Positions 45,743 through 57,857 of a stretch of 64,000 bases of DNA are shown piece after piece. Position 1 is the stretch's first letter; every line of letters begins with the position of its first letter. A program made the position numbers and the translations under genes. The DNA lies in NCBI GenBank assembly GCA_032622095.1, contig CP136069.1, positions 65,371,319 to 65,435,318 of the forward strand, written 5' to 3'. The notes under the pieces were generated by a model. That model saw only the letters and a list, made by a program, of their open reading frames with translations. It ran no database searches and had not been told where the DNA came from. The stretch comes from Siphonodentalium dalli (taxonomy: Eukaryota > Mollusca > Scaphopoda > Gadilida > Siphonodentaliidae).

Positions 45743-46474
45743 ACACTACACCATATAGGACATAGCTCTCGATCAATCGGAAGGCGCCATTTCTGGGTGT
45801 GGTGAAATATTGATATTTGAGGTGAAATACTTAGCTGTACCCAGAATGTTTAGCGAACTAATTTCTGAGGGTCTATATAATTGGAATGGCTCCCTGACTA
45901 ATAAATTAATTGGACCTATAAATGCACCCTGCAGAAGAATGTCATTTTGTTGTTAAAAAGTAAACAAAATAGTTTTTACTGCCTCTAAAACATCTAGCGT
46001 GGCAATTTTCGTTCCAAATGTGTTATTTAAAGGCACGGGCGGCGTTCGTTGCAGAAATATTCATATTTGTTCAAATCGCCATCAACAGAAGGAATATTAA
46101 AATATATATAATTGTGTTTATATGCCAAACATAATCAGGGCGTAAATAGTATATTGTCGTCATGACGTACGATGGTGTACGCAAACAAGAACTTGCTCTT
46201 GTTACAGAAGTTTTGCTTCTGTTTACATAACACAGCGCAATTCTATTGGTTAATCACACACAAATTATATAAACGCTCTTTATTATTTCCATATCAGGAA
46301 AACAGTAACAAATAACTCTCTTTATGTTTACCATATCCGGATCTAAACAAAAGCCAGGTTATGTAACGTTTTTTGCTTTTGTTTACACAATAAAGGAAAA
46401 ACATTTGACAATAACATACTGTTTATGCCATATTTCTGATTGGTATAAGAACAAAGTCTGTCTATATTTTACTA
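45743..46474. other. Non-coding stretch before the third Helitron
   Basis: No gene recognised. Two copies of the ACGCTCTTTAT / CTCTCTTTATGTTTACC dispersed motif occur near 46272 and 46314. Confidence 0.5.
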
Positions 46475-49410
46475 CTAGCAGGGTTACCCGGCGTTGCCCA
46501 GGTTAAAGTGATGTGAAACCCTCTGTGGATATTTGGTGGGAATAGAGAATACTCTTGCTCTCAAAGTGTTACACTTATTCTCATAAATTGTATATCCAAA
46601 TGGCATCACAAAACATGATTCTTACACATGGAATATAAGTAGTGGCTCACCTTGTCAGGTCGGAGCGATTATCATTGTGTTTATCGCGTTTAATCCGTCC
46701 CACCAATAAAGAAGTATTTATTTATTTATTTACAACTGCGTATACTTCAGACGTTATAGCATTAAACATGAACATCATAAACACATTAGTTTGAAAAAAT
46801 AAAAGACGACAATTGTGTTTTAACATAGAGATGTATCAATCAATCAATCAATTTAGTTTATCATATCTTCATGAAGATACAGATGTTTTAAATATATGTC
46901 CAGGTGCTCCATTGTTCTGATGCTATATACTGGCTAATCATTTTCAGTTTTAAAGAATTGATGTTATGTACATATAGCAGCTACATGTACCCGACACAGC
47001 GAGATTTTGATTTGTTTATGTTAGGCGATGAGTCTGTTGAGAAATCCTCTGCATCGGGCAGATATAACCTTCTAAAGTGTAAATATTGGTGGATCCTGAA
47101 AAGTCATGCGCTACGGACTACGTTTTCCTTTATCTCAGAAGTAACCATATTTGACTGCACACTGTGACCACTATTTTTGAACAGGCCTGATCTACATCTC
47201 TTGGCAATTGTAACTTTTTTTGTGGAAACTATATTGAATGGGACAGACTCAATCGTGTTATAATATATACATGAGCCATTCTAATATGCAATCCTCTGAC
47301 GATTCAAGGTCCCTCAGTTTGAATGAATATATGTATCTCTTAAATAGATTGATATAAATATACTTTTAATGCTTTCTTCTATGTATCTGTGTTGCTAGAT
47401 CATTATAGGAATGCCCTGATTTCCATCCCCATATAAATATGACAGTTGAGAAGATATAATTGTTCAAGTGACTTAATTCGGTCACCATTTGTCGAGATTG
47501 TGAAATTGGAATGCCAAAAACTCCCTAGAACGACATGGAGATGGCCTGGGAGATGAATATATATAACTTTGTTGGATATCGGCGAATTGAACAATCTTAT
47601 AAATGCTTGTGAATCTCCTCTCGCCATCCAAATGTTATTTAATTCATCATATCATTAAAGAAGAACGTGCATGAATTTGATGGAATCAGTGCTAAATATA
47701 TTTGTATCAACTTTGGGGCAAACCCCCCCCCCCCTCATGCATGACTTGAACCGCGCCACGTTTGTCATATTTAAACCACGTTTATTAGACGCATGCATGC
47801 ATTATATAATGGAGATGATTATATATAAGTTTGGTGGTAATCGGCAACTAAACAAATTCTTATCATAGTTATTACCCCCCCCCCCATCTCTCACCCAAAC
47901 GGCACCAATTTCGCGTCTTTAAATCACACGTTTATATTCCTCGTATCACGGAGAAGAATAATATATCAATTTGGCACCAACAATGTCACTTTAGAAAATT
48001 TTAACCCTCACCATTATCTTACTCGTAAAAAGTTACCCCTGTTAGACCGCCTTGGTGCCTTCTCGATTGTACCCTTAAAGTTATATATAGAACACAGACA
48101 GATATTCGCAAATATTTGAATCATTGTTTCATTTGAGAAGAACGTGTATGAGTTTGATGGTAATTGGCACTAAGCATATTTTTATAAGTTTTTGGTGACC
48201 CTCCGTCCCTATTTCGGACTCATGCGGCGCCACTATTGACATCATTAAACCACACACTTAGACTCATTATAGAGATGAATATATATACAAATGTATGAAA
48301 ATTGTCGAGTATACAAATTCGTATCAAATTTAGGGCCACCATTGCACATCTATCACCCAAAAGGCACCAATTTGGCGCATTTAAACCACACGATTAGATT
48401 ATTCGTATCACGGAGAAGAATATGTATCAATCAGATGGAAATTGGCGCTAAACATATTGTTTATCAATGTTTGTGTCCCTCTCACCCTCTAGGCACCCCT
48501 GACTCGAATGGCCACACTTTTGACATCTTTAAACCACACAATTAGACTCCTGATATCATGGAGATTATTATTTGTAAGTTTGGTGCTAATCCGCGACGGA
48601 ACACATATTTATCAAATTTAGTGCCCACCCCACCCCATCTCTCACCAAAGCAGCACCAACATGACGTCTTTAAAAGCACACGATTAGATTCCTCCTACCA
48701 TGGATAAGAATGTGTATCAATTTGGTGGAAATTGGCGCTAAAAATATTGTGTATCAATTTTGGTGCCACTCTCCCTTTCAGTGCACCCCTGACTCGAATG
48801 ACGCCACTTTTGACAGCTTTGAGCCACGCCATTAGACACCTCATACCATGGGGATGAATTTGTATAAGTTTCGTGGCAATCGGTGACTAAACCAATTCTT
48901 ATCAGATTTAATACCCACCCACCACCCCCAAATCTCTCAATCACCAATTTGGCGTCTTTAAATCACACAATAAGATTCCTTGTATCATGGAGAAGATCTC
49001 AGAAGAATGTGCATCAGTTTGGTGGAATTCGGCGCTAAAATTATTTTGATAAATTTGTGTGCCCCTCTCCCCTTCCGGGCATCCCTGACGCGAATGGCGC
49101 GACTTTTGACATATTTAACCACACCATTAGATTCCTCATATTATGGGGATGATTATATATAAGTTTGGTGGCAATCGGCGACAAATTGTTTTCTGTCCCT
49201 CCCCCTTTTCTGCCCCTGACAACAACGGCGTCACTTTAGAAAATTCTAACCCTCACCATTATCTTTCTCGTAAAAAGTTACCCCTATTAGACCCCTTTTG
49301 TGACATCTAGGTGGTCCCTGTGAATTTCTATAGAACACAGACAGACAGACAGAAAGACAGACAGACAGAAACACAGACAGACAGGCATTCGCAAATATAG
49401 ATATAGAAGA
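46475..49410 (-). mobile_element. Helitron-like element, family A copy 3
   Basis: In minus sense it starts TCTTCTATATCTATATTTGC at 49410 and ends with hairpin ACCTGGGCAACGCCGGGT, AACCCTG and CTAG at 46475. It is flanked by A and T as expected. The interior is the family's 150-bp-type repeats plus the tail block shared with copies 1 and 4. No transposase. Its 5' end lies 17 bp from the candidate exon at 49427. Confidence 0.85.
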
Positions 49411-49426
49411 TTCTTTCTGTTTATAG

Positions 49427-49551
49427 CGGTTTTTGACGGAGCTGAATATTTTAACAGCATACCCACCGCCAACGCCACCAGTATCTATAATACAGCAGAA
49501 TTGTATTTACTTTTAAATGACACAAATGATCAGGATCCTGATTACATGCAT
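49427..49551 (+). CDS. Possible further exon of the TSR gene, 3' border unknown
   Basis: A good acceptor (TTCTTTCTGTTTATAG) precedes an open frame in the phase left by exon 8: AVFDGAEYFNSIPTANATSI, then YNTAELYLLLNDTNDQDPDY. It has two N-glycosylation motifs. No phase 1 donor of quality follows. Read through, the frame ends at TGA 49666-49668 antisense to the TTC38-like exon, which is suspicious. The end given is only the last part that does not overlap that exon. Confidence 0.3.
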
Positions 49552-49586
49552 GTATTGATCCTTAATCGTGTTATATGTATTCTCAC

Positions 49587-49664
49587 CTGCGTAACAACCG
49601 CATCAAACATTTTGCTGGCTTCATTACTGGTCGTCGACATGGTTAGGCCCATATCCCGCCATTC
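49587..49664 (-). CDS. TTC38: TTC38-like exon (tetratricopeptide repeat protein 38, N-terminal exon)
   Basis: On the minus strand the acceptor GATTGTTTCAG and donor CAG|GTGAGA enclose 78 nt, phase 0-0, encoding EWRDMGLTMSTTSNEASKMF then DAVVTQ. The S-T-T-S-N-E-A-x-K-x-F-D-A-x-x-T-Q stretch closely matches the region near the N-terminus of animal TTC38 as I remember it; this was not checked by search. The open frame continues upstream to 49826 but the acceptor makes that unlikely to be coding. I found no exon 1 to the right and no TPR-containing exon to the left. The rest may lie far away, or this may be an orphan exon. TTC38 function is poorly known, so none is assigned. Confidence 0.65.
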
Positions 49665-50003
49665 CTGAAACAATCGATGTTCGATAGTCAACTCGCCTCT
49701 CCCTTTAAATCCCTTCTTTTGTGTATGGCCACACTCTAAACCTAATATCGCATTACATTTAACTCGATATATCGTGTTAGACTTCGAGTCGTTATAACAC
49801 GACAAAATAGTCAGGTTACACTCCATACTTGTTGAAAATAACTATACGACCCAGTGCATGCTACAAAATGAACTAACACTTTCAATGGGTTAACAATTTT
49901 GGCCAATCAGAATTGACTTACACATCCAGGATATTTCAACTTCGAACACGACAATAATTCGCAAATGGTTTAAATGGCGGACGCAAATGTGAAAGAAATA
50001 TTA

Positions 50004-50026
50004 TCTTCTATATCTATATTTGCGAA

Positions 50027-50061
<35 letters not shown>

Positions 50062-52920
50062 GTTCTATACAAATTCACAGGGGACCACCTAGATGGCACA
50101 AACGGAGTCTAATAGGGGTAACTTTTTACAAGAAAGATAATGGCGAGGGTTAGAATTTTCTCGCCGATTGCCACCAAACTTATATATAATCATCCCCATA
50201 ATATGAGGATTCTAATGGTTTGGTTTAAATATGTCAAAAGTCGCACCGTTCGCGTCAGGGATGCCCGGAAGGGGAGGGGGCATCAAAATTGATCAAAAAT
50301 AATTTTAGCGCCGAATTCCAACAAATTGATGCACATTCTTCTGAGATCTTCTCCATGATACATGGAATCTTATTGTGTGATTTAAAGACGCCAAATTGGT
50401 GTCGTTGGGATGAGAGACTTTGGGGGCGGTGGGGGGGGGGGGGGTACTAAATCTGATAAGAATTGGTTTAGTCGCCGATTGCCACGAAACTTATACAAAT
50501 TCATCCCTATGGTATGAGGTGTCTAATGGCGTGGCTTAAAGCTGACAAAAGTGGCGTCATTCGAGTCAGGGGTGCACTGGAAGGGGAGGGGCACCAAAAT
50601 TGATACACAAAATTGTTAGCGCCAATTCCACCAAATTGATACACATTCTTATCCATGATACGAGGAATCTAATCGTGTGATTTTAAAGACGTCATGTTGG
50701 TGCTGCTTTTGTGAGAGATGGGGGTGGGGTGGGTGGGCACTAAATTTGATAAAAAATTGTTTAGTCGCGGATTAGCACCAAACTTACAAATAATAATCTC
50801 CATGATATCAGGAGTCTAATTGTGTGGTTTAAAGATGTCAAAAGTGGGGCCATTCGAGTCAGGGGTGCCTAGAGGGTGAGAGGGACATAAACATTGATAA
50901 ACAATATGTTTAGCGCCGATTTCCACCTGATTGATACATATTCTTCTCAGTGATACGAATAATCTAATCGTGTGGTTTAAATGCGCCAAATTGGTGCCTT
51001 TTGGGTGAGAGATATGCAATGGTGGCCCTAAATTTGATACGAATTTGTATACTCGCCAATTTTCATAAATTTTATATATATTCATCTCTATAATGAGTCT
51101 AAGTGTGTTGTTTAATGATGTCAAAAGTGGCGCCGCTTGAGTCCGAAATAGGGATGGGAGGGTCACCAAAAACTTATAAAAATATGTTTAGTGCCAATTA
51201 CCATCAAACTCATACACGTTCTTCTCAAATGATACAATGAATAAAATATTTGCGAATATCTGTCTCTGTTCTATATATAACTTTAAGGGTACAATCTAGA
51301 TGGTATCAATGCGGTCTAACAGGGGTAACGAGTAAGATAATGATGCGGGTTAAAATTTTCTAAAGTGAAGTTGTTGGTGTCAGGAGAGGGGCTATTTTTA
51401 GCACATATTTCGACCAAATTGATATATTATTCTTCTCCGTGATACGAGGAATATAAACGTATGATTTAAAGACGCGAAATTGGTGCCGTTTGGGTGAGAG
51501 ATGGGGGGGGGGTGTAATAACTATGATAAGAATTTGTTTAGTTGCCGATTACCACCAAACTTATATATAATAATCTCCATTATATAATGCATGCACGAGT
51601 CTAATAGACGTGGTTTTTACTATGACAAAAGTGGCGCGGTTCAAGTCATATATGAGGGTAGTTGCACCAAAGTTGATACAAATATATTTAGCACTGATTC
51701 TACCAAATTCATGCACGTTCTTCTATAATGATATGATGAATTAAATCACATTTGGGGTCGTTTGGGTCATGGATGGCGAGAGGAGATTCACTAGCATTTA
51801 TAAGATTGTTCAATTAGCCTATATCCAACAAAGTTATATATAGTCATCTTCCAGGCCATCTCCATGTCGTTCTAAGGAGTTTTTGGCATTCCAATTTCAC
51901 AATCTCGACAAATGGTGACCGAATTAAGTCACTTGAACAATTATATCTTCTCAACTATCATATTTATATGGGGATTGAAATCAGGGCATTCCTATAATGG
52001 TCTAGCAACACAGATAAATAGAAGAAAGCATTAAAAGTATATTTATATCAATCTATTTAAGAGATACATATATTCATTCAAACTGAGGGACCTTGAATCG
52101 TCAGAGGATTGCATATTAGAATGGCTCATGTATATATTATAACACGATTGAGTCTGTTCCATTCAACATATAGTTTCCACAAAAAAAGTTACAATTGCCA
52201 GATATGGAAATGTATAGCAGGCCTGTTCAAAAATAGTGGTCACAGTGTGCAGTCAAATATGGTTACTTCTGAGATAAAGGAAAACGCAGTCCGTAGCACA
52301 TGACTTTTCAGGATCCTCCAATATTGACATCTGACAAGGGTATATCTGCCCGATAAAGAGGATTTCTTTCATTTTTTTAGAACAGACTCATCGCCTAACA
52401 TAAACAACTCAAAATCTCGCTGTGTCGGGCACATGTAGCTGCTATATGTACATAACATCAATTCTTTTAAACTGAAAATTATTAGCCAGTATATAGCACC
52501 AGAACAATGGAGCACCTGGACAAATCTTAAAAACATCTGTATCTTCATGAAGATATTATAAACTAGATTGATTGGTTTATTGATACATCTCTATGTAAAA
52601 CACAATTGTCGTCTTTTATTTTTTCGAACTAATGTGTGTATGATGTTCATGTTTCATGCTCTAACGTCTGAAGTATACACAGTTGTAAATAAATAAATAC
52701 TTCTTTATTGGTGGGACGGATTAAACGTGATAAACAAAATGATAATCGCTCCGACCTGACAAGGTGAGCCACTACTTATATTACATGTGTAGGAATCATG
52801 TTTTGTGATGCCATTTGGATATACAATTTATGAGAATACGTGTAACACTTTGAGAGCAAGAGTATTCTCTATTCCTACCAAATATCCACAGAGGGTTTCA
52901 CATCACTTTAACCCTGCTAG
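50004..52920 (+). mobile_element. Helitron-like element, family A copy 4, hairpin deleted
   Basis: It begins TCTTCTATATCTATATTTGC after an A and ends CTTTAACCCTGCTAG before a T. It is the mirror of copy 3, and the two are divergent across 593 bp. Unlike copies 1 and 3 it lacks the subterminal hairpin, which seems to have been removed between two TAACC repeats. Confidence 0.85.
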
Positions 52921-53640
52921 TATAGATATATGTTCGCGGAAGCCACATTAGGGAGACATTTGTGGATAAATAACCCACATTAAGGCGACTTCTACATTAG
53001 GGCGACTTTTTATGTGCACCCTAAACGTTTAGCGTGTTTTTAAAGTGAATTTAACATGCAACTTTATATATTTTTCCTGTCATGTGTGATCTTTGTGACA
53101 CTATTATTCACCAGCTGTCGCTAGGTAAATTTGGTTGGAATTGTTATTTTAATAGATAATATGCAAGTACATTATCGGCATGCTATATCTGACAATGTTA
53201 TATACAGACCGACATTAAGGGGACTTGGTTTTATTGTGATAAATACTGTTAATTTGGGAATATGTTTGCATGACGAAGACTGATTATGGGTTATATCTTA
53301 TAATTAAAACTGCTTACTCAGTATCAAGTTTTAATATTAAAAATCCTGAGATATATTTCGATTTACGTATATTGTGGTAATATTTTCTATGACACAAGAG
53401 ATATAGCATTACATCTGAATAAACCATGCATTAATTAGACATCCACATTGGTCAGTTACTAATGAGGTTGGAGATATGGGTAATTTGACCCGGAAAATCT
53501 TATTAGATATGTCCTATTGACATCATAAGTCCTAAAGGGGCACTAACAATGCATTTAACTATAACTAATTGATTATAGACCCAACATGGTTGCAATCTGG
53601 TCGGTGTAAATTGAAACATGAGGATGAATTGACCCGTATG
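52921..53640. other. Intergenic stretch, nothing recognised
   Basis: Short ACATTAGGGCGACTT-like repeats near 52940-53010 and at 53212. No coding signal. Confidence 0.5.
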
Positions 53641-54125
53641 ATGTGATATAGATGCCGTTGCATGACCTCAGACGACTTTAAGGGTCAAATATGAGCAATG
53701 AAGAGCGTTCGTTATAGGCTTAAATTAGATGTAGGAAAATTGGTACAGATGAATCACCCGATCAGGGGAATGTCACGCGATAGGCGTCTTTGGCCAAATG
53801 ACTTACATAGGTATATAATCAATAAAGAGCGTTTATTATGAGTTCAGAAGATATGTGGGAAAATTGGTGCACAAAAGTGGAATGACGCAGGGAATGTCAC
53901 GGCATTGGTTTTGTTGACCTCAAATGATTTAAAGATGCACTAATGATTAGCAATTAAAAGATAAATGTAACTTTATCCGGATGCCGTTGACCTCAGACGA
54001 CTTTAAGGGCCAAATATGAGCAATAAAGAGCGTTCGTGATAGGCTCAAATTATAAGTAGGAACATTGGTACAGGTGAATCACCCGACCAGGGGAATGTCA
54101 CACGATAGGCGTTTTTGACCTCAGA
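53640..54125 (+). repeat. Direct repeats of about 130 bp containing AAAGAGCGTT
   Basis: CCTCAGACGACTTTAAGGG to GTCACGCGATAGGCGT at about 53668-53790 recurs at about 53992-54113, with a more diverged unit between them near 53820-53935. Confidence 0.75.
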
Positions 54126-54139
54126 TGAAACTCCTGAAC

Positions 54140-54505
54140 AATTTGATTTCCCTGAGGTACGACATTTGAGAAACCCACCGACGGTACTATAGTTAAGATT
54201 TAACGTTGGGAGTAACGCAATATAGATGCTGTAATGATTCCAATATAACTCCATCTCATTATATTTTCTACACTCAATCGAAAAAGACGAAAAAAATACA
54301 CTCAAACTCACTTGGGGTCTTTCCTACCTGGAAAGTGCGTTTGAGTGTATTTTTCCTTCTTTTTCGATTGAGTGTAGAAAAATATAATGAGATGGAGTTA
54401 TATTGGAATCATTACAGCATCTATATTGCGTTACTCCCAACGTTAAATCTTAACTAAATACCGTCGGTGGGCTTCTCAAATGTCGTACCTCAGGAAAATC
54501 AAATT
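54140..54505. repeat. Long palindrome (about 170-bp arms)
   Basis: AATTTGATTTCCCTGAGGTA pairs with TACCTCAGGAAAATCAAATT. The arms include ACGTTGGGAGTAACGCAATA and its inverse, and a loop of about 20 bp lies near 54325. The open frames at 54045-54311 (minus) and 54206-54457 (plus) are the two arms of this palindrome, not genes. Confidence 0.85.
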
Positions 54506-55814
54506 ATTCAGTATAGACACAAAAAACTACTTAACTAAGGAATAGAACTAGAAATGGTATACCTGCCAATAACTTTGCACAATAACACTTTATATCACAG
54601 TTGTTATAATAGATACACTTTCTTATTCAATTATCTTCTAGTTGATGAGAAAACATGAGTTTATGGTGTTATACGACACTTTTAGAAGTAAAACATAGAA
54701 ATCTTGTCTATATTGAAGATAACCGCGTCGTCGTTATAGTCTCTGTCACTCAGGACAAGGAGGATACGTCATCAGGCCATTCTTCTTCAAAACAATCCAA
54801 TAAGAAATATCAGAAAATAAAATATACGACATTTCAGAATTAACAAATATTTTTCGCGGGGAACCGAGATACGGCATTTTAGAACACGAATTTCCCTGAA
54901 AAACATTGAAAAATGGCATTTATACCAGGGGGGGGGGGGTCGGAAAAAAAATTCAGGCACGTATGGCATTTTTTCCCTTTCGATCATTTTTTGTACCCAC
55001 CCACCCCTACCGCCAATTTTTTTTCCGTTTTCGGCAGTTTTTTCCGACCATTTTTTGACACCCACCCCCCCTTTTAACACTAAAACAGAGATTTGCGGGG
55101 TGAAATTCACTGTAAACAGCTGTATATGAATTTCTGTGCATACTATTTATCATGGATGTTAACATGGATATGTAAATAGGAATGAGTAATTTTGAGGTCA
55201 TTCGGCCAAAAAAACATGGCTGCCAGCGGCCATCTTGGATTTCAAAATTTGCAATAAAATACAACACGATAACTGCCTGCAGTCAGTTTACCAGTTAGAA
55301 TTACATTATTTCTCTCATTCAAACTGATTCAAAGTGGTTTTGAAGCCCAACTCATTGCCAAAACACTAAAAACAAGCAGGAATTTTTTTTTTAGTTGCGG
55401 AAAAAATTGCTTGTTGGTGGCTTTGACCACCCACCCACCCCGGCATACGTGCCGGAAGAAATTTTTTCACCCCCCCCCCCCCTGTTTATACTTGAAATAT
55501 TAACAAGTTATCTGAGGAACTTATGTAGTCGAACCCATAGATTCCGAAAATACAATAAAAAGTTTCGCGTCAAAACGGCAGATACATTTTAGAAGCCCAT
55601 GCACTGACGATATCAACTTTCGCCTCGGCTCGATGAAGTTTAACACTATTCAGAGTTTCATACAACTATTCAGTGTTATATTTAACTGTATAAGGGGTAA
55701 CCTTCAGCACTATTTAGTGTTCCATTCAACATTGTAATTCAATTGAGTATTTGTCACTAAAAACAAGCATTCTGATTGGCCGAGAGCGGCTAACTTTAGT
55801 TTTCGATTCACCGA
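54506..55814. other. Non-coding stretch with homopolymer runs
   Basis: Runs of G or C at 54930-54940, 55062-55070 and 55471-55482, and TTTTTCCGACC-like repeats near 54950-55060. A marginal open frame at 54655-54843 has no supporting splice or domain evidence. Confidence 0.4.
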
Positions 55815-56008
55815 CATCGGCCGCTTCAGCGTGCATCAAATCTGAATGTAGCACGGTCAAATTTCATCGGCGCAGAACGAGTAGCGAAACGAGCACACCC
55901 GCGCGTTGTTGTTTATAGATACCGCTCATCGGCCGCTTCAGCGTGCATCAAATCTGAATGTGGCACGGTACAATTTCATCGGCGCAGAACGGATTAGCGA
56001 AACGAGCC
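55815..56008 (+). repeat. Tandem duplication, 112-bp period
   Basis: CATCGGCCGCTTCAGCGTGC starts at 55815 and again at 55927. Both copies continue through CATCGGCGCAGAACG with a few changes. Confidence 0.85.
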
Positions 56009-56187
56009 AACCCACCCCACATGAAATGGTTACGGAGCAGTGTTCCGAGTAACGCAATGAACAAACCCAATGATTTGTGCACGGTGACAACGGCGAAATG
56101 AAAGTCTCGATACGTGTCATGAAAATGACTAAATGATACTTTTTATACAGTTGTTTTTGCAAATTCCTTGCTAGATTGAATTACAAT

Positions 56188-56333
56188 GGAGATAAACGTA
56201 CCCTGTTTCGTTGTACATTCTGGGATTCGAGCATGAAAACAGTTTGTAAACTCGCCGGCAAGCCGGCTCGTTCACAAACTGTTTTCATGCTCGAATCCCA
56301 GAATGTACAACTCAACAGGGTATGTTTATCTCC
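56188..56333. repeat. 146-bp near-perfect palindrome
   Basis: GGAGATAAACGTACCCTGTT at the left pairs with AACAGGGTATGTTTATCTCC at the right. The inner arms (CATTCTGGGATTCGAGCATG and its inverse) are exact, with a GC-rich loop CGCCGGCAAGCCGGC. Probably a compact fold-back element. Confidence 0.85.
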
Positions 56334-56458
56334 TAAATGTTATACTGTACGGGTGACATTTTACACTATAGTCTGCAGTGTGTTATATTAATTTTCGGGT
56401 GTAATATTGAACCCGATTTAACCGTGTTAAATTAATCCAACACGAAATATGAGAATAT

Positions 56459-56529
56459 AACACGATATTGGTTTAGATTTAACCCGATATTGGTTTAGAT
56501 TTAACCCGATATTGGTTTAGATTTAGCCC
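56459..56529 (+). repeat. 23-bp minisatellite, three units
   Basis: The unit is AACCCGATATTGGTTTAGAT plus three bases, repeated three times with small changes. Confidence 0.85.
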
Positions 56530-56735
56530 GGTTCGATGGCTTTAGTGCTACATGTTAAAGTTCTGGATTAGCATATTTCCATATATGGAAGTCATGAATA
56601 TTCAAAAATTCCACATGTGGAAATGCTACTCCAGAACTTTTACCTGTAGTACTAAAACCACGGAGCCGGGGCTGGGTGAATCTCTGAAACCATGTAACGG
56701 GACTGGATGAATACAATATGGCCGCAACTCGGTGA
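56530..56735. mobile_element. Palindromic MITE, copy 3 of the 30263 family
   Basis: GTGCTACATGTTAAAGTTCT and ACTAAAACCACGGAGCCGGG match the copies in intron 3 of the TSR gene. Confidence 0.65.
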
Positions 56736-57500
56736 TCTCGTTTATTGAGATATGGGTATCATGCAAAGTTAAGGGATATATGATAGCGTATGAAAAATGC
56801 CAACCAAAAAACCCTATATATACTGTGTATATATATGATTGTGAAATGATTCGTCTTAGCAAATAGGGACAACTTTAGAAGGCAATAATGGCTTAATAAT
56901 TATGTCTGTTTTGACTATGCGAACAATTTCGAGTCATCGTGGAATAAACATTACTGTCGGTAGTGAAATATTGCAGACAAATAGCCACCAATGAGGGACC
57001 ATGAGGGCGAAATGGTCGTCAGGACCATGATAAGTCTAGTTTTTGTACCAAATATCACGATCAATATCAATTTGTGCTGGGGGCTGATAGGTAACGAGGC
57101 GCGCAATTACGTTATTGTCCCTTGTCCCTGCGGCTTACATTTAACATTGAACACTAAATGCCTCTTTAAATCAGCAGGTTATTTTTGGTCAGTTGTCGAA
57201 TCCGTGGCATTGTCGAATAATGTATAGTGGAATTTCGTATAGGGAAAGAATTATCAACCACAGCGAATCAATAACGGAATTATATATTGGGGCGGTGATT
57301 TAAAATTAAATTTATTGACAAAATGTTTTCCCATACATACAACAATTTAAACAAACACAATGCGGAACATATAATAACATCTGTATCGATTGCATGTATT
57401 TCAACACATATTCAATGATAATTAAAACAAGAAAACTAAGGTGCATGCATCAGATCGCCCGTGAACTATTTATCATAGAATTCCTGTAGCTATCGATTAT
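56736..57500. other. Intergenic stretch, nothing recognised
   Basis: No gene, RNA or element end identified. Confidence 0.4.
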
Positions 57501-57857
57501 ACATTTTGGAATATCTGTCTGTATGTATGTGTGTATGGATGCACGTATGTATGTGTGTTATAGACTCGCACACTGCTCGACCGATCCGACTCGGATTTCG
57601 TATTTAACCTGTCAACCTGACCTCGCTCATAGGCATGTTTCTGGACCTTGACCGATCCGACTAAAATTTGTGTGTAGGACTACTTCGATCCCGGGAGCAA
57701 TATGGACGGGTCCAATTTCACGTGCGACCATGTCATCGAACGTGCTGATATAGGAATGTTTCTGGACCAATTGCTGTATATACCGGGTACTGCCCAGATG
57801 AAGGCGATCACAAAGAAATCCCTAAATAGCCCGAACGAAGTCGAGTACATCAGCTAG
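57500..57857 (+). mobile_element. Helitron-like 3' remnant ending CTAG
   Basis: It ends AGCCCGAACGAAGTCGAGTA, CATCAG, CTAG. This resembles the perfect hairpin GCCCGGACAACGTCGGGC at about 59959 but is weaker. The 5' limit is uncertain. Confidence 0.45.

Noticed and set aside
49542-49826. 94-codon minus-strand single-exon gene
   Set aside because: Only residues 55-80 resemble TTC38 and they are bounded by consensus splice sites; the rest reads into flanking intron.
54045-54457. Two frames of 83-88 codons encoding the same peptide on opposite strands
   Set aside because: They are the two arms of the palindrome at 54140-54505.
54655-54843. 62-codon frame with a preceding TCTTCTAG acceptor
   Set aside because: Low-complexity Ser/Lys-rich composition and no partner exon or domain; could not be supported.
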